A DNA stretch of 64,000 nt from Robertmurraya dakarensis. Lineage in GTDB: Bacteria > Bacillota > Bacilli > Bacillales > Cytobacillaceae. The notes under the pieces are model-generated. The model did not search any database. It was given only the letters and a program-made list of their open reading frames with translations, and was not told the origin of the DNA. The stretch covers positions 1,476,017 through 1,540,016 of the forward strand of contig NZ_LT707408.1 of the NCBI RefSeq assembly GCF_900156875.1, read 5' to 3'. A program made the position numbers and the translations under genes. Shown here in pieces: positions 18,013 to 25,975 of this stretch (position 1 is the stretch's first letter; each line of letters begins with the position of its first letter).

Positions 18013-18027
18013 TGCTGATGAAAAAAA

Positions 18028-18054
18028 AGTCCTTCATCAACGTGATGAAGGACT
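18028..18054. repeat. 27-bp perfect palindrome, left copy flanking the IS1182-type element
   Basis: AGTCCTTCATCA-ACG-TGATGAAGGACT is identical to the copy at 19624-19650. Read on the minus strand it is followed by a run of T (18020-18027), so it is a complete minus-strand terminator. It is best explained as the duplicated target of the IS between the two copies. Confidence 0.8.
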
Positions 18055-19623
18055 CAGCTTGTTGAGAAAGGGGTATTTTTTCTCGGCAAGCTGTTTTATT
18101 TTTGTGTTTATTACCATCTAGTTTTTAATGGACCCATAAATATAAAAGATTGCCACACATTTACCCTAGTCTTGCTAGGTGTGTGGCAATCTTTTTCATG
18201 TTTTGGCAAGCAGCTGTTAATAAAACTTGCTCACTTGCCTTCTCTAATCCCCGTAACCGGCAGTAGCGAAGCCCATGCAGCTCTTTTGAGTCTGCGAAGC
18301 TTCGCTCCACTTTTTCTTTTCTAAATTTATATAGCATTTTTCCCGAATTAGATAATCGATTTAACCTTACCTTCTCCTTATGCTCTTCCCAAACATGGCG
18401 TGTGACCACTTTTACTTTATTTTTGGATCTCGTGCATTGAGTTAGTAGTGGGCAACTGGAACACTTCTTGGGATCAGATTTATATTCTCTATATCCTTCA
18501 CGAGTGGTTGTTCGATAGGTCAGTTCTTGATTATTTGGGCAGACATATAAATTGCGTTCTTGATCATATGTAAATTTCCACTTTGGGAATAAACCTTTAG
18601 TAGGATGATATCTTCTATGGGCAATCACTCCAAAAATTTTCCGATCAGATAATCCTTTACAAATAGGGTTCGTCAGATACCCGGAGTCCAGCGCAACAGC
18701 TTCTACTTTGAATCCAAATCTTTCGATTTGGCGGTCTAAACGATTAAGATAAGGAACCGAATCATGAACGTTACCAGGCGTAACAAAAGCATCGGTAATA
18801 ATATTAAACTTCATATCCGTTGTCCTATGATCCAAGTAACAGAACATTTCCTGCTTATTGTCTCTAGACATAAACCCACTTTCAGGATCAGTTTTACTTA
18901 CGCGAATCTCTTTTGTTTCCCTCACTTCCTCTCTCTCTTTTAGAGGCTTTTTTCCATGGTTCTCCCGATCCTCTTCAACTGCTTTATTTAAATCCTCGAA
19001 GTATTCACGAGTCTGTACCTCGACCTCTTCCTTGGTAAATTTATGCTTATTAGCATTAGCTTTTAAATGAGTAGAGTCACTAAATAAAACTCTTCCTCCA
19101 ACCATCTTGTGATTGATAGCAAGAAGCACAATTTCATCAAAAATATCTTGAAAAATATTAGTATCCTTAAAACGATGCTTACGATTCCAACTAATCGTAG
19201 AATGATGGGGAACTGGATCATGGAATTTTAAACCTAAAAACCAACGATATGCGATATTCATCTTAATTTCTTGTTCTAATTGTCGTTCTGAACGAATGCC
19301 GTATAAGTAACCAATAAACATCATTTTAAAAAGGATAAGTGGATCAGTTGGACGACCATTATCTTCACTATAATAAGGACGAGCCTTTTCCAATATAAAA
19401 GAGAAATCAATATATTTGTCTATCACGCGTAAGAGATGATTTTCTGGTACTAATTCGTCAATTGAAACGAACTCAAATTCATTTTGGGAAGAACCTTTTG
19501 ACTTTAACATTATATTTCACCACTCATAAATAGTATTAATACTTATATTATACCAAATTAACGCGGTGAATTGATAAAGAAAATGGACGAAATATAGGCT
19601 GCCGAGACTTTCTCGACAGCCTG
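18055..19623 (-). mobile_element. IS1182-family insertion sequence, intact
   Basis: A 1569-bp element with one transposase on the minus strand. Its ends are imperfect terminal inverted repeats: CAGCTTGTTGAGAAAG on the left and, on the other strand, CAGGCTGTCGAGAAAG on the right (13 of 16 identical). Each end can fold back on itself (left 18057-18097, right about 19596-19622). It is bounded exactly by two copies of the 27-bp palindrome. Long or variable target duplications and palindromic targets are, to my recollection, reported for this family. Confidence 0.8.
18161..19510 (-). CDS. IS1182-family transposase
   Basis: A 449-residue DDE transposase that cuts and inserts the surrounding element. 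The N-terminal transposase domain (DELVPENHLLRVID, about residues 18-31) and DDE residues D145 (FSDSTHLKANANK), D275 (ALDSGY) and E402 (KVERSFADSKE) are all present. A cysteine cluster (C324, C350, C353, C359) typical of the family lies before the last catalytic Glu. The length is full, with no frameshift, so it is probably active. On the minus strand GGTGA precedes the ATG by 6 nt. Confidence 0.93.
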   Translation of the reverse strand: MLKSKGSSQNEFEFVSIDELVPENHLLRVIDKYIDFSFILEKARPYYSEDNGRPTDPLILFKMMFIGYLYGIRSERQLEQEIKMNIAYRWFLGLKFHDPVPHHSTISWNRKHRFKDTNIFQDIFDEIVLLAINHKMVGGRVLFSDSTHLKANANKHKFTKEEVEVQTREYFEDLNKAVEEDRENHGKKPLKEREEVRETKEIRVSKTDPESGFMSRDNKQEMFCYLDHRTTDMKFNIITDAFVTPGNVHDSVPYLNRLDRQIERFGFKVEAVALDSGYLTNPICKGLSDRKIFGVIAHRRYHPTKGLFPKWKFTYDQERNLYVCPNNQELTYRTTTREGYREYKSDPKKCSSCPLLTQCTRSKNKVKVVTRHVWEEHKEKVRLNRLSNSGKMLYKFRKEKVERSFADSKELHGLRYCRLRGLEKASEQVLLTAACQNMKKIATHLARLG

Positions 19624-19650
19624 AGTCCTTCATCAACGTGATGAAGGACT
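19624..19650. repeat. 27-bp perfect palindrome, right copy flanking the IS
   Basis: Identical to 18028-18054. Before insertion this hairpin, with the T-run now left on the far side of the IS, was the terminator of the minus-strand DUF3889 gene at 19689-20033. Confidence 0.75.
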
Positions 19651-19688
19651 TAGTCTAAAGATAAAGTTTAATTCCTTAATAATATTTT

Positions 19689-20033
19689 TTATTGAGTTAC
19701 TTCTTTAAAAGTAACATTCACGATCCGTTCCGTGTCTGTTTCAAACTCAATGTTTACAAACACCCCGAATTCTTTATTTTGTTCCTTTAACCACAACTTA
19801 AAACGCTCAGTAGTGGTTTGAGAGCCCGCGATTCTCTCAACGTGGAGGTAATCAACAATGGAAGCTTGTGGATACTTTTCTTTTGTCTTCTCCATAGCAA
19901 CCTTCCCCCATTTTGCATAAGCAGGTTGATTCATTTCAACTTTTGCAAAAACAGGGGTAATCATGGATGGGAGCTGTAAATTCGTAGAAAAAGTAATGCT
20001 GAATACAAGGAGAAATACAATAGTTTTTAACAT
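19689..20033 (-). CDS. DUF3889 family secreted small protein
   Basis: A 114-residue protein with an N-terminal signal peptide (MLKTIVFLLVFSITF, cleavage probably near VFAK, residues 28-31) and a DUF3889-type mature domain (YAKWGKVAMEKTKEKYP, then a FKLWLKEQNKEFGVFV strand pair). The family is found in Bacillus and related genera and has no assigned function. I start at the ATG ending at 20033 because AAGGGGG lies 6-7 nt before it on the minus strand; the longer frame to 20090 would bury the signal peptide. Its own terminator has been split by the IS downstream. Confidence 0.8.
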   Translation of the reverse strand: MLKTIVFLLVFSITFSTNLQLPSMITPVFAKVEMNQPAYAKWGKVAMEKTKEKYPQASIVDYLHVERIAGSQTTTERFKLWLKEQNKEFGVFVNIEFETDTERIVNVTFKEVTQ

Positions 20034-20190
20034 GAGGTACCCCCTTTTTATTGTAGGATATCCGCTTTTCGCTTCTGTATGCATATTCATTTTTTTAGAA
20101 AAATTAGGAAGGGGATTTAAGAAAAAGAAAGAAGTTATTAAAGACGAAATGGTTCAAAGGTTTTAAATTTAATGAAATAGGGGATTCAAG

Positions 20191-20997
20191 ATGTTAAAAA
20201 TTAATAAGATAAACAATGTTACTTGTGCTCAGGGTATTGTGGAAGATCGGGAAAGGTTTAGCAGTGTGATGGTGTATTTAATGGACGGATTATTAATTGA
20301 TACAGGCTCACCTTCATTAATCAAAGATTTTATTCCTTTTTTTGAATCAGAAGATTTTGATCAGGTATATTTGACGCATCACCATGAAGACCATACGGGC
20401 GGTGCAAAGTGGATTCAGGATCATAAGGAAAAACCGATTTATATTAATGAAATCTCGGTGGATATATGTTCAAGAGAGGGAGATTATTTACCATACCGTC
20501 ACGACGTATGGGGAGATAGAGAGGCATTTCAGGCAAAGCCGTTAAATAGCCATTTTTCCACACGGACATCAAAATGGGAGGCGATCCCAGTTCCAGGGCA
20601 TGCCTTTGACCAAATGGCTTTTCTAAATTACAGTGAAGGTTATCTATTTACGGGGGATTTGTACGTTACGCCGAAACCGAAAATGCTGCTAAGAGAGGAA
20701 TCGGTGCCAGACATCATAAATTCCTTAAAAAGAATTCAAAACTATGATTTTACAGACATGTTTTGCGGTCATGCTGGACATGTTCCCAATGGAAAAGAGA
20801 TGTTAAAAAAGAAACTAGATTATATGGAAGAAATCAGCGGAAAAATAATGAATCTTCATGCTAAAGGATATACACCAGAAGAAATTAAAGCTCAGCTTTT
20901 ACCGAGCAAACACCCGCTTGTTGAAATTTCTGGCGGAGAGTGGGATACGCTGCATTTTGTGACATCGGTGTTGTCGAAGGTAGAGTTGAATAATTGA
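20191..20997 (+). CDS. Metallo-beta-lactamase-fold hydrolase
   Basis: A 268-residue single-domain MBL-fold protein that should bind two zinc ions. The HxHxDH motif is H63-H-H65-E-D67-H68, preceded by the strand-end Asp in LLIDTG (D37). Later ligands are visible as PGHAFDQ (H137 region), FTGDLY (the metal-bridging Asp) and CGHAGH. The sequence class is that of glyoxalase II-like or lactonase-like hydrolases, but no substrate can be assigned. It is divergent from the DUF3889 gene and has its own terminator. Confidence 0.88.
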   Translation: MLKINKINNVTCAQGIVEDRERFSSVMVYLMDGLLIDTGSPSLIKDFIPFFESEDFDQVYLTHHHEDHTGGAKWIQDHKEKPIYINEISVDICSREGDYLPYRHDVWGDREAFQAKPLNSHFSTRTSKWEAIPVPGHAFDQMAFLNYSEGYLFTGDLYVTPKPKMLLREESVPDIINSLKRIQNYDFTDMFCGHAGHVPNGKEMLKKKLDYMEEISGKIMNLHAKGYTPEEIKAQLLPSKHPLVEISGGEWDTLHFVTSVLSKVELNN

Positions 20998-21015
20998 TTA
21001 AAAAAATATATTACT

Positions 21016-21041
21016 AATGCCTCGCTACTGAGGTGTTTTTT
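21016..21041 (+). terminator. Terminator after the MBL-fold gene
   Basis: An 8-bp stem with two G-T pairs (AATGCCTC with GAGGTGTT), a 6-nt loop and a T-run. Confidence 0.6.
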
Positions 21042-21202
21042 AATTTTTTCGGGTGAAGGACTTCCGTTTGAGGTATTTCATAGTTACTTTACGAAGGTAG
21101 CGTAATTTTACAAGCGTACACACTTAAATAAAACTAGTTCCCTTGAACAAATCTAGATTAAAAGCTACATTATAAGAAGTACCATCAAAGGAAGTGGCAG
21201 TT

Positions 21203-23089
21203 TTGACGAAGAGATATTTTACGATCGGAATGGCAGGGCATATTGATCATGGAAAGACAACGCTTACGAAGGCGCTGACGAATGTTGATACGGACCGTTT
21301 AAAGGAAGAAAAGGAGAGGCAAATATCGATTGAACTCGGTTTTGCCCCTTTATATGAGGACGATGAAATCCAAATATCTGTAGTGGATGTGCCGGGACAT
21401 GAACGGTTTATTCGACAAATGATTGCGGGTGTTGCTGGCATTGATTTGGTGGTTTTAGTCGTGGCAGCAGATGAAGGCGTCATGCCGCAGACACGCGAGC
21501 ATTTGGATATATTAGGGTTTCTTGAGATACGAAATGGAGTCGTGGCGGTCACGAAAATTGATCGTGTTGACGAAGAATTTATCGATCTGGTGAAGGACGA
21601 TATTATGGAGGAGCTTGAGGGAACTGTTTTTGAAAAATCTCCTTTCGTATTAGTTGACAGTCTTTCTAAAAAAGGCATCGATGACTTAAAAGAACTTATT
21701 ATACATACATTAAAGCAGCAGCAAACGCGAGACAGCAAAGGGGCTTTTCGGCTTCCGATAGATCAAGTGTTTACGGTGAAAGGCCAGGGAACGGTTGTCC
21801 GTGGAACCGTTTATGACGGAATGGTGGAAGAAGGTCAAGCTTTAAAAATCATGCCGAAAGGTCTAGAGGCAAGAGCAAGACAAATTCAAGTTCACCATCA
21901 GAATGCAGACAAAGCGTATGCTGGACAGCGTGCGGCCATTAATTTATCAGGGGTGTCAAAAGAAGATCTTGAACGCGGGGATGTCCTTGTTTCTTCTGAG
22001 CATTTTATAGTCACAAGAACAATGGATGTGGCGATTCGCGTCGTCGAAGATTTGGATTATATGGTAAAACAACGGATGCCGATTAAATGTCATATCGGGA
22101 CAGCCGAGGTTATGGGAAGAATTGTTTTCTTTGATCGAAATGAATTAAAGGAAGAAAATGGGGAAATTCTTTGCCAAATACGCTTGGATGAAGAAGTTGT
22201 CACGAAACGGGGAGATCGATTCATTTTAAGAAGGCCAAGCCCTCAAGAAACAATTGGCGGCGGCTGGGTGATAGACCCACAAGGACAAAAATACCGTTTC
22301 GGTGAAAGAACCGTTGCAGAATTGGAAAAGAAAAAAGTTGGCACACCTGCTGAAAGAATGGTTTCAGCATTAATGGAAACAAAGAGTCTGTCTTTGGATG
22401 AATTGTTGACTCGAACTTCACTCGAAAAAGAAGCGCTAATGCAAGAGTTAGGGAGTGATGACTTTGTTCTGTATAACGGAAAAGAGTATACACTAAGGGC
22501 GTTAGTGGATGTGATTGAAGAGGAACTTTATAACATCCTAAGGGACTTCCACACCTCTTCACCAATGAAAAAAGGATTAAATAAAGCTGAACTACTTCAA
22601 ACTCTTTCAAAATCATACCCGAATACAGTCATTGACTTTTCAATTGATGAAGGAGTCAAGAAAAATACCTTTAAAAGAGAAGGTCAGTTTATTTCAATTG
22701 GGGACTTTGAGCCGCATGTTCCAAACAATTGGAAAACTAGGACAGTTAATATGCTGGCAAAATTAAAAGGCGATGGGATGCAAGTCAAATATTTTAAAGA
22801 TTACTTAACAGACGCAGGGATCCCAGATAAAATCGCTGCTGATTTAAAGAAGTTTCTTGAAGAGGAAGGCTCTATCGTTGCTCTTGATGACCAATATTAT
22901 TGGCATGGGGAAGTCTTTAATGAGGCGGTTGAAAGGTTAAAAGCGCAAACAGATTCAGAATTTGATGTAGGTGCTGCAAAAGAAATACTGGGATTGTCGA
23001 GAAAGTATATGATCCCATTTTTGGAATGTATGGATAACAAAGGTTTCACAAAACGAGTTGAGAATAAACGTGTATGGAAGATAAAGTGA
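21203..23089 (+). CDS. selB: Selenocysteine-specific translation elongation factor SelB
   Basis: SelB is a GTPase that carries selenocysteinyl-tRNA(Sec) to the ribosome at UGA codons marked by a SECIS hairpin. The 628-residue protein has an EF-Tu-like G domain (G1 GHIDHGKTT at residues 12-20, G3 DVPGHE, G4 TKID), two beta-barrel domains (about 180-345) and a C-terminal set of winged-helix modules (about 370-628, ending YMIPFLECMDNKGFTKRVENKRVWK). Length is full. I chose TTG 21203, 10 nt after AAAGGA; the upstream GTG at 21194 overlaps the ribosome site. No selA, selD, tRNA(Sec) or obvious selenoprotein gene is in the window, so its partners must be elsewhere. Confidence 0.93.
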   Translation: MTKRYFTIGMAGHIDHGKTTLTKALTNVDTDRLKEEKERQISIELGFAPLYEDDEIQISVVDVPGHERFIRQMIAGVAGIDLVVLVVAADEGVMPQTREHLDILGFLEIRNGVVAVTKIDRVDEEFIDLVKDDIMEELEGTVFEKSPFVLVDSLSKKGIDDLKELIIHTLKQQQTRDSKGAFRLPIDQVFTVKGQGTVVRGTVYDGMVEEGQALKIMPKGLEARARQIQVHHQNADKAYAGQRAAINLSGVSKEDLERGDVLVSSEHFIVTRTMDVAIRVVEDLDYMVKQRMPIKCHIGTAEVMGRIVFFDRNELKEENGEILCQIRLDEEVVTKRGDRFILRRPSPQETIGGGWVIDPQGQKYRFGERTVAELEKKKVGTPAERMVSALMETKSLSLDELLTRTSLEKEALMQELGSDDFVLYNGKEYTLRALVDVIEEELYNILRDFHTSSPMKKGLNKAELLQTLSKSYPNTVIDFSIDEGVKKNTFKREGQFISIGDFEPHVPNNWKTRTVNMLAKLKGDGMQVKYFKDYLTDAGIPDKIAADLKKFLEEEGSIVALDDQYYWHGEVFNEAVERLKAQTDSEFDVGAAKEILGLSRKYMIPFLECMDNKGFTKRVENKRVWKIK

Positions 23090-23220
23090 ATTCTCAATTA
23101 TAAAATGTTAAAGAATGCTTGTAATATTCTCATAAATCTTTAAAATAGTATATATATACTGGTTGTTATTTAAATATAGTTTTGTGTTCATGTAGACTAA
23201 TCAGAAAAAAAAGATATCCA

Positions 23221-23256
23221 AAAAACTCTTCCAAAGTACGGAAGAGTTTTTGTTTT
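23221..23256. terminator. Bidirectional-looking terminator after selB
   Basis: A 12-bp perfect stem (AAAAACTCTTCC with GGAAGAGTTTTT) with a 7-nt loop and T on both outer sides (A-run before, T-run after). Confidence 0.9.
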
Positions 23257-23261
23257 CGTCA

Positions 23262-23305
23262 ATACACGAACATTTTCAATGAAAAACATAAAAAAGTTCA
23301 TGTTT
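23262..23305. promoter_or_regulatory. Candidate PurR box pair upstream of the nucleoside operon
   Basis: Box 1 (23262-23275, ATACACGAACATTT) matches AWWWCCGAACWWTT at 12 of 14 positions. Box 2 on the other strand (23292-23305) reads AAACATGAACTTTT, 11 of 14. They face each other with a 16-nt gap, the spacing known for Bacillus PurR operators, and lie just before a sigma-A -35. An overlapping 17-bp inverted repeat with one bulged base (23272-23289 with 23300-23316) could instead be an operator or hairpin of its own. Confidence 0.55.
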
Positions 23306-23308
23306 TTA

Positions 23309-23337
23309 TTGAAAATAACATAGTTATAGGTTAAAGT
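23309..23337 (+). promoter_or_regulatory. Promoter of the nucleoside operon
   Basis: TTGAAA (23309-23314), a 17-bp spacer and TAAAGT (23332-23337), directly downstream of the PurR-like boxes. Confidence 0.5.
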
Positions 23338-23388
23338 ATTATTTGTGTTCAGTAGAAAACGAATGATACAACAGGAGGAACTTATTAG

Positions 23389-24408
23389 ATGAAAAAAATA
23401 GTATTACTTTTAACGATATTTGCAGCGTTGTTAGTTGGTTGTGGATCAAATGAAGAAGCGCAGCCAGCGAATAGTGAAGGTGCAGCAGAAGAGAAAAAGA
23501 GAATTGCGCTAGTTTTACCAGAAAAAATTGGAGTTAACCCGTTCTTCCAGCAAATGGATGAAGGTGCGCAAAAAGCAGCAGAAGAATTCGGTGTTGAATT
23601 GAATACGATCGAATCAGCTGATCATTCAGCGATTGAAGAGAATTTACGAGTAGCTGTAGCAGAAGGATATGACTTAATTATTACATCTTCTTTTGAATCA
23701 GAGGATGCATTGATGAAGGTTGCGAGTGAAAATCCTGACCGTCAATTTGCAATTATTGATACAACAGTAGATTTACCGAACGTTCAAAGTGTTAACTTCA
23801 GAGAACATGAAGCGGCATACTTGATGGGTGCAGCGGCAGGTTTAGCAACAGAAACAAACAAAGTAGGAATGGTAAATGCAGCGGATATTCCATTGATGAA
23901 AAAATGGACAGTAGCATTTGAGCAAGGACTTAAGAGCACGAATCCTGAAGCTGAGTTTCTATTAAACTATGTTGGAAGTTTCAGCGACCCTGCAAAAGCG
24001 AAAGAGTTAGCTTTATTACAAGCTTCTAAGGGTGCTGATTTTATCGTTGGTGCAGCAGCTGTAGGTGATTTAGGAGTATTTGAAGCTGCGAAGGAACAAG
24101 GATTCTACACAGCAGGACAAGATGTGGATCGTACAGAAGTGGATCCAGAGCATATTGTTTTATCACAGTTAAAAGGTACAGATGCAGTAGCATATGAAAC
24201 GATCAAAGCCTTTGCAGAAGGTACATTTGAAGCAGGCAGCGTAGAGTACGGTTTAAAAGAAGGTGGAGTGGGCCTTACTTATGTAACGCATGAAAGTAAG
24301 ACGCCATTACATGACTTTATTGGACAAGACGTTATTGACCAGGTTGTTGCGATTAAAGACGAAATCATCGCTGGAACTTTAGAAGTAGCTAATCCATTAA
24401 ACCAATAA
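23389..24408 (+). CDS. nupN: BMP-family nucleoside-binding lipoprotein
   Basis: A 339-residue lipoprotein receptor of the BMP/PnrA family, which binds purine nucleosides outside the membrane. The signal peptide ends in the lipobox LLVGC (C18). The mature domain begins KRIALVLPEKIGVNPFFQQM, followed by the Bmp-type repeats of a type I binding fold. In B. subtilis the same order, lipoprotein, double ATPase and two permeases, is the guanosine importer NupNOPQ, which fits all four genes here. The ATG follows ACAGGAGGA. A leaky-looking terminator separates it from nupO, allowing more receptor than transporter. Confidence 0.88.
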   Translation: MKKIVLLLTIFAALLVGCGSNEEAQPANSEGAAEEKKRIALVLPEKIGVNPFFQQMDEGAQKAAEEFGVELNTIESADHSAIEENLRVAVAEGYDLIITSSFESEDALMKVASENPDRQFAIIDTTVDLPNVQSVNFREHEAAYLMGAAAGLATETNKVGMVNAADIPLMKKWTVAFEQGLKSTNPEAEFLLNYVGSFSDPAKAKELALLQASKGADFIVGAAAVGDLGVFEAAKEQGFYTAGQDVDRTEVDPEHIVLSQLKGTDAVAYETIKAFAEGTFEAGSVEYGLKEGGVGLTYVTHESKTPLHDFIGQDVIDQVVAIKDEIIAGTLEVANPLNQ

Positions 24409-24417
24409 GATATGAAG

Positions 24418-24446
24418 CCGACTAGCCTATAGTCGGTTTTCTTTTT
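24418..24446 (+). terminator. Intercistronic terminator between nupN and nupO
   Basis: A 7-bp stem (CCGACTA with TAGTCGG), a 5-nt loop and a T-rich tail interrupted by one C, within the 58-bp gap. It is probably partial, since nupO has no promoter that I can see. Confidence 0.65.
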
Positions 24447-24466
24447 CAGATGGGAGGCAGCAAGAA

Positions 24467-25975
24467 ATGTCAATTCGCTTGGAAATGAGAAAAATGACTA
24501 AACAATATGGAGATTTTCTTGCAAATGAAGATATATCATTTACACTCAACGCTGGCGAAGTTCACGCGATTGTTGGGGAGAATGGGGCAGGAAAAACTAC
24601 CCTGATGCGGATGCTATATGGCATGGAACCGCCAACAAGCGGTCAAATCTATCTTGATGGAGAACCTGTATCTTTTGATGGACCAAATGATGCAATTTCC
24701 CATGGAATCGGTATGGTTCATCAGCACTTTATGTTATTTTCAGATTTTACTGCAGCAGAAAACGTTGTAATCGGACATGAACCTAAAAAAGCAGGTTTTT
24801 TCAGAAGAAAGGATGCAATTGATACGGTTAATAAATTAGCCGGGCAGTATCAAATCCAAGTAAGACCGAATGTAAAAGTGGCAGATGCTTCAGTTGGAGA
24901 GCAGCAGCGGATTGAGATTTTAAAAGTGCTTTATCAAGGTGCGAATATTATCATTCTGGATGAGCCTACTGCTGTATTAACTCCGATTGAAGTAAAGGGC
25001 TTATTAAAGAACATTAAAAATTTAGCTGAACAAGGTAAAAGTGTCATTTTAATTACGCATAAACTTCGTGAAGTGATGGAAGTAGCAGATCGGGTTACCG
25101 TACTTAGAAACGGGAAAGTGACAGGTTCTGTAAATAAAGAAGAAACAACGGCTGATGAGCTGGCAAAACTCATGGTTGGCAGAGAGCTTCAAACGATTAG
25201 TGACCGCATCCAGCTTAATGGAAACTCACTATTGGAAGTAAATGAACTGACAATCAAGGAAAAACAAGAGAAACCGCTTCTTGATCGTATTTCACTTTCT
25301 GTGAGAAGAGGGGAAATTGTCGGTATTGCTGGTGTGTCAGGAAATGGACAATCTGAACTGCTGCAAGCCATTTCCGGCCTGCGGAAAGTTAACGGGGGCA
25401 AGGTTTTAATTGATGGAAAAGACGTCACCAACCAAAGCGTGGCAGATATTCGCCTTGCAGGACTCTCTCATATCCCTGAAGATAGGTATTTATGGGGCGC
25501 TGCTAAACAGGCAACGGTCGAAGAAACAGGTTTGATGGGTTATCAGAATAAGCCAGATTATAATAATAAATCGATTTTACTAAAAAAGCAGTTTAGAAGC
25601 TTATTATCATCATGGATAAAGAAATTTGAAATCAAAACGACGTCTATTAATGAGCAAGCAGGGAATCTTTCTGGAGGGAATCTGCAAAAGCTGATTGTAT
25701 CAAGAGAGCTTGGCCAAGAGACGCCGCTGCTGTTAGCGGCAGAACCTACCCGCGGTGTTGATATTGGTGCGATGGAATATATTCATGAAGCATTGCTTCA
25801 AAAAAGAAATAATGGAGATGGGATATTACTGATCTCATCAGAATTAACTGAAATTCTGACTTTATCCGATCGAATTCTAGTCATCTATGAAGGTAAGATC
25901 GTAGGGGAATTAACACGAGAAGAAGCGACTGAGGAGAAAATAAGTATTCTTATGGCAGGAGGGAGCAAACAATGA
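24467..25975 (+). CDS. nupO: Nucleoside ABC importer ATPase, two ABC domains
   Basis: A 502-residue double ABC ATPase of the sugar/nucleoside (RbsA/NupO) type. The first domain has Walker A GENGAGKTT near residue 38, signature SVGEQQR and Walker B IIILDEPTAVL. The second has a degenerate Walker A GVSGNGQSE without the P-loop Lys, signature LSGGNLQK and a Walker B in which LLAAEPTRG replaces the Asp-Glu pair by Ala-Glu. Such asymmetry is normal in this subfamily. The ribosome site is GGGAGG, and it overlaps nupP by four bases (ATGA). Confidence 0.9.
   Translation: MSIRLEMRKMTKQYGDFLANEDISFTLNAGEVHAIVGENGAGKTTLMRMLYGMEPPTSGQIYLDGEPVSFDGPNDAISHGIGMVHQHFMLFSDFTAAENVVIGHEPKKAGFFRRKDAIDTVNKLAGQYQIQVRPNVKVADASVGEQQRIEILKVLYQGANIIILDEPTAVLTPIEVKGLLKNIKNLAEQGKSVILITHKLREVMEVADRVTVLRNGKVTGSVNKEETTADELAKLMVGRELQTISDRIQLNGNSLLEVNELTIKEKQEKPLLDRISLSVRRGEIVGIAGVSGNGQSELLQAISGLRKVNGGKVLIDGKDVTNQSVADIRLAGLSHIPEDRYLWGAAKQATVEETGLMGYQNKPDYNNKSILLKKQFRSLLSSWIKKFEIKTTSINEQAGNLSGGNLQKLIVSRELGQETPLLLAAEPTRGVDIGAMEYIHEALLQKRNNGDGILLISSELTEILTLSDRILVIYEGKIVGELTREEATEEKISILMAGGSKQ

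Noticed and set aside
19963..20166. 67-codon plus-strand ORF overlapping the DUF3889 gene start
   Set aside because: It overlaps the signal peptide region of the DUF3889 gene antisense and has no family resemblance.
21247..21738. 163-codon minus-strand ORF
   Set aside because: It lies wholly inside selB in an antisense frame, lacks a ribosome site and has a low-complexity Ser-rich translation.
21042..23220. tRNA(Sec) or SECIS element near selB
   Set aside because: No cloverleaf with a CCA-type acceptor and long variable arm, and no in-frame TGA gene was seen in the flanks.
23257..23388. Purine riboswitch before nupN
   Set aside because: The conserved three-way junction and loop motifs of the aptamer are absent; DNA operators fit better.
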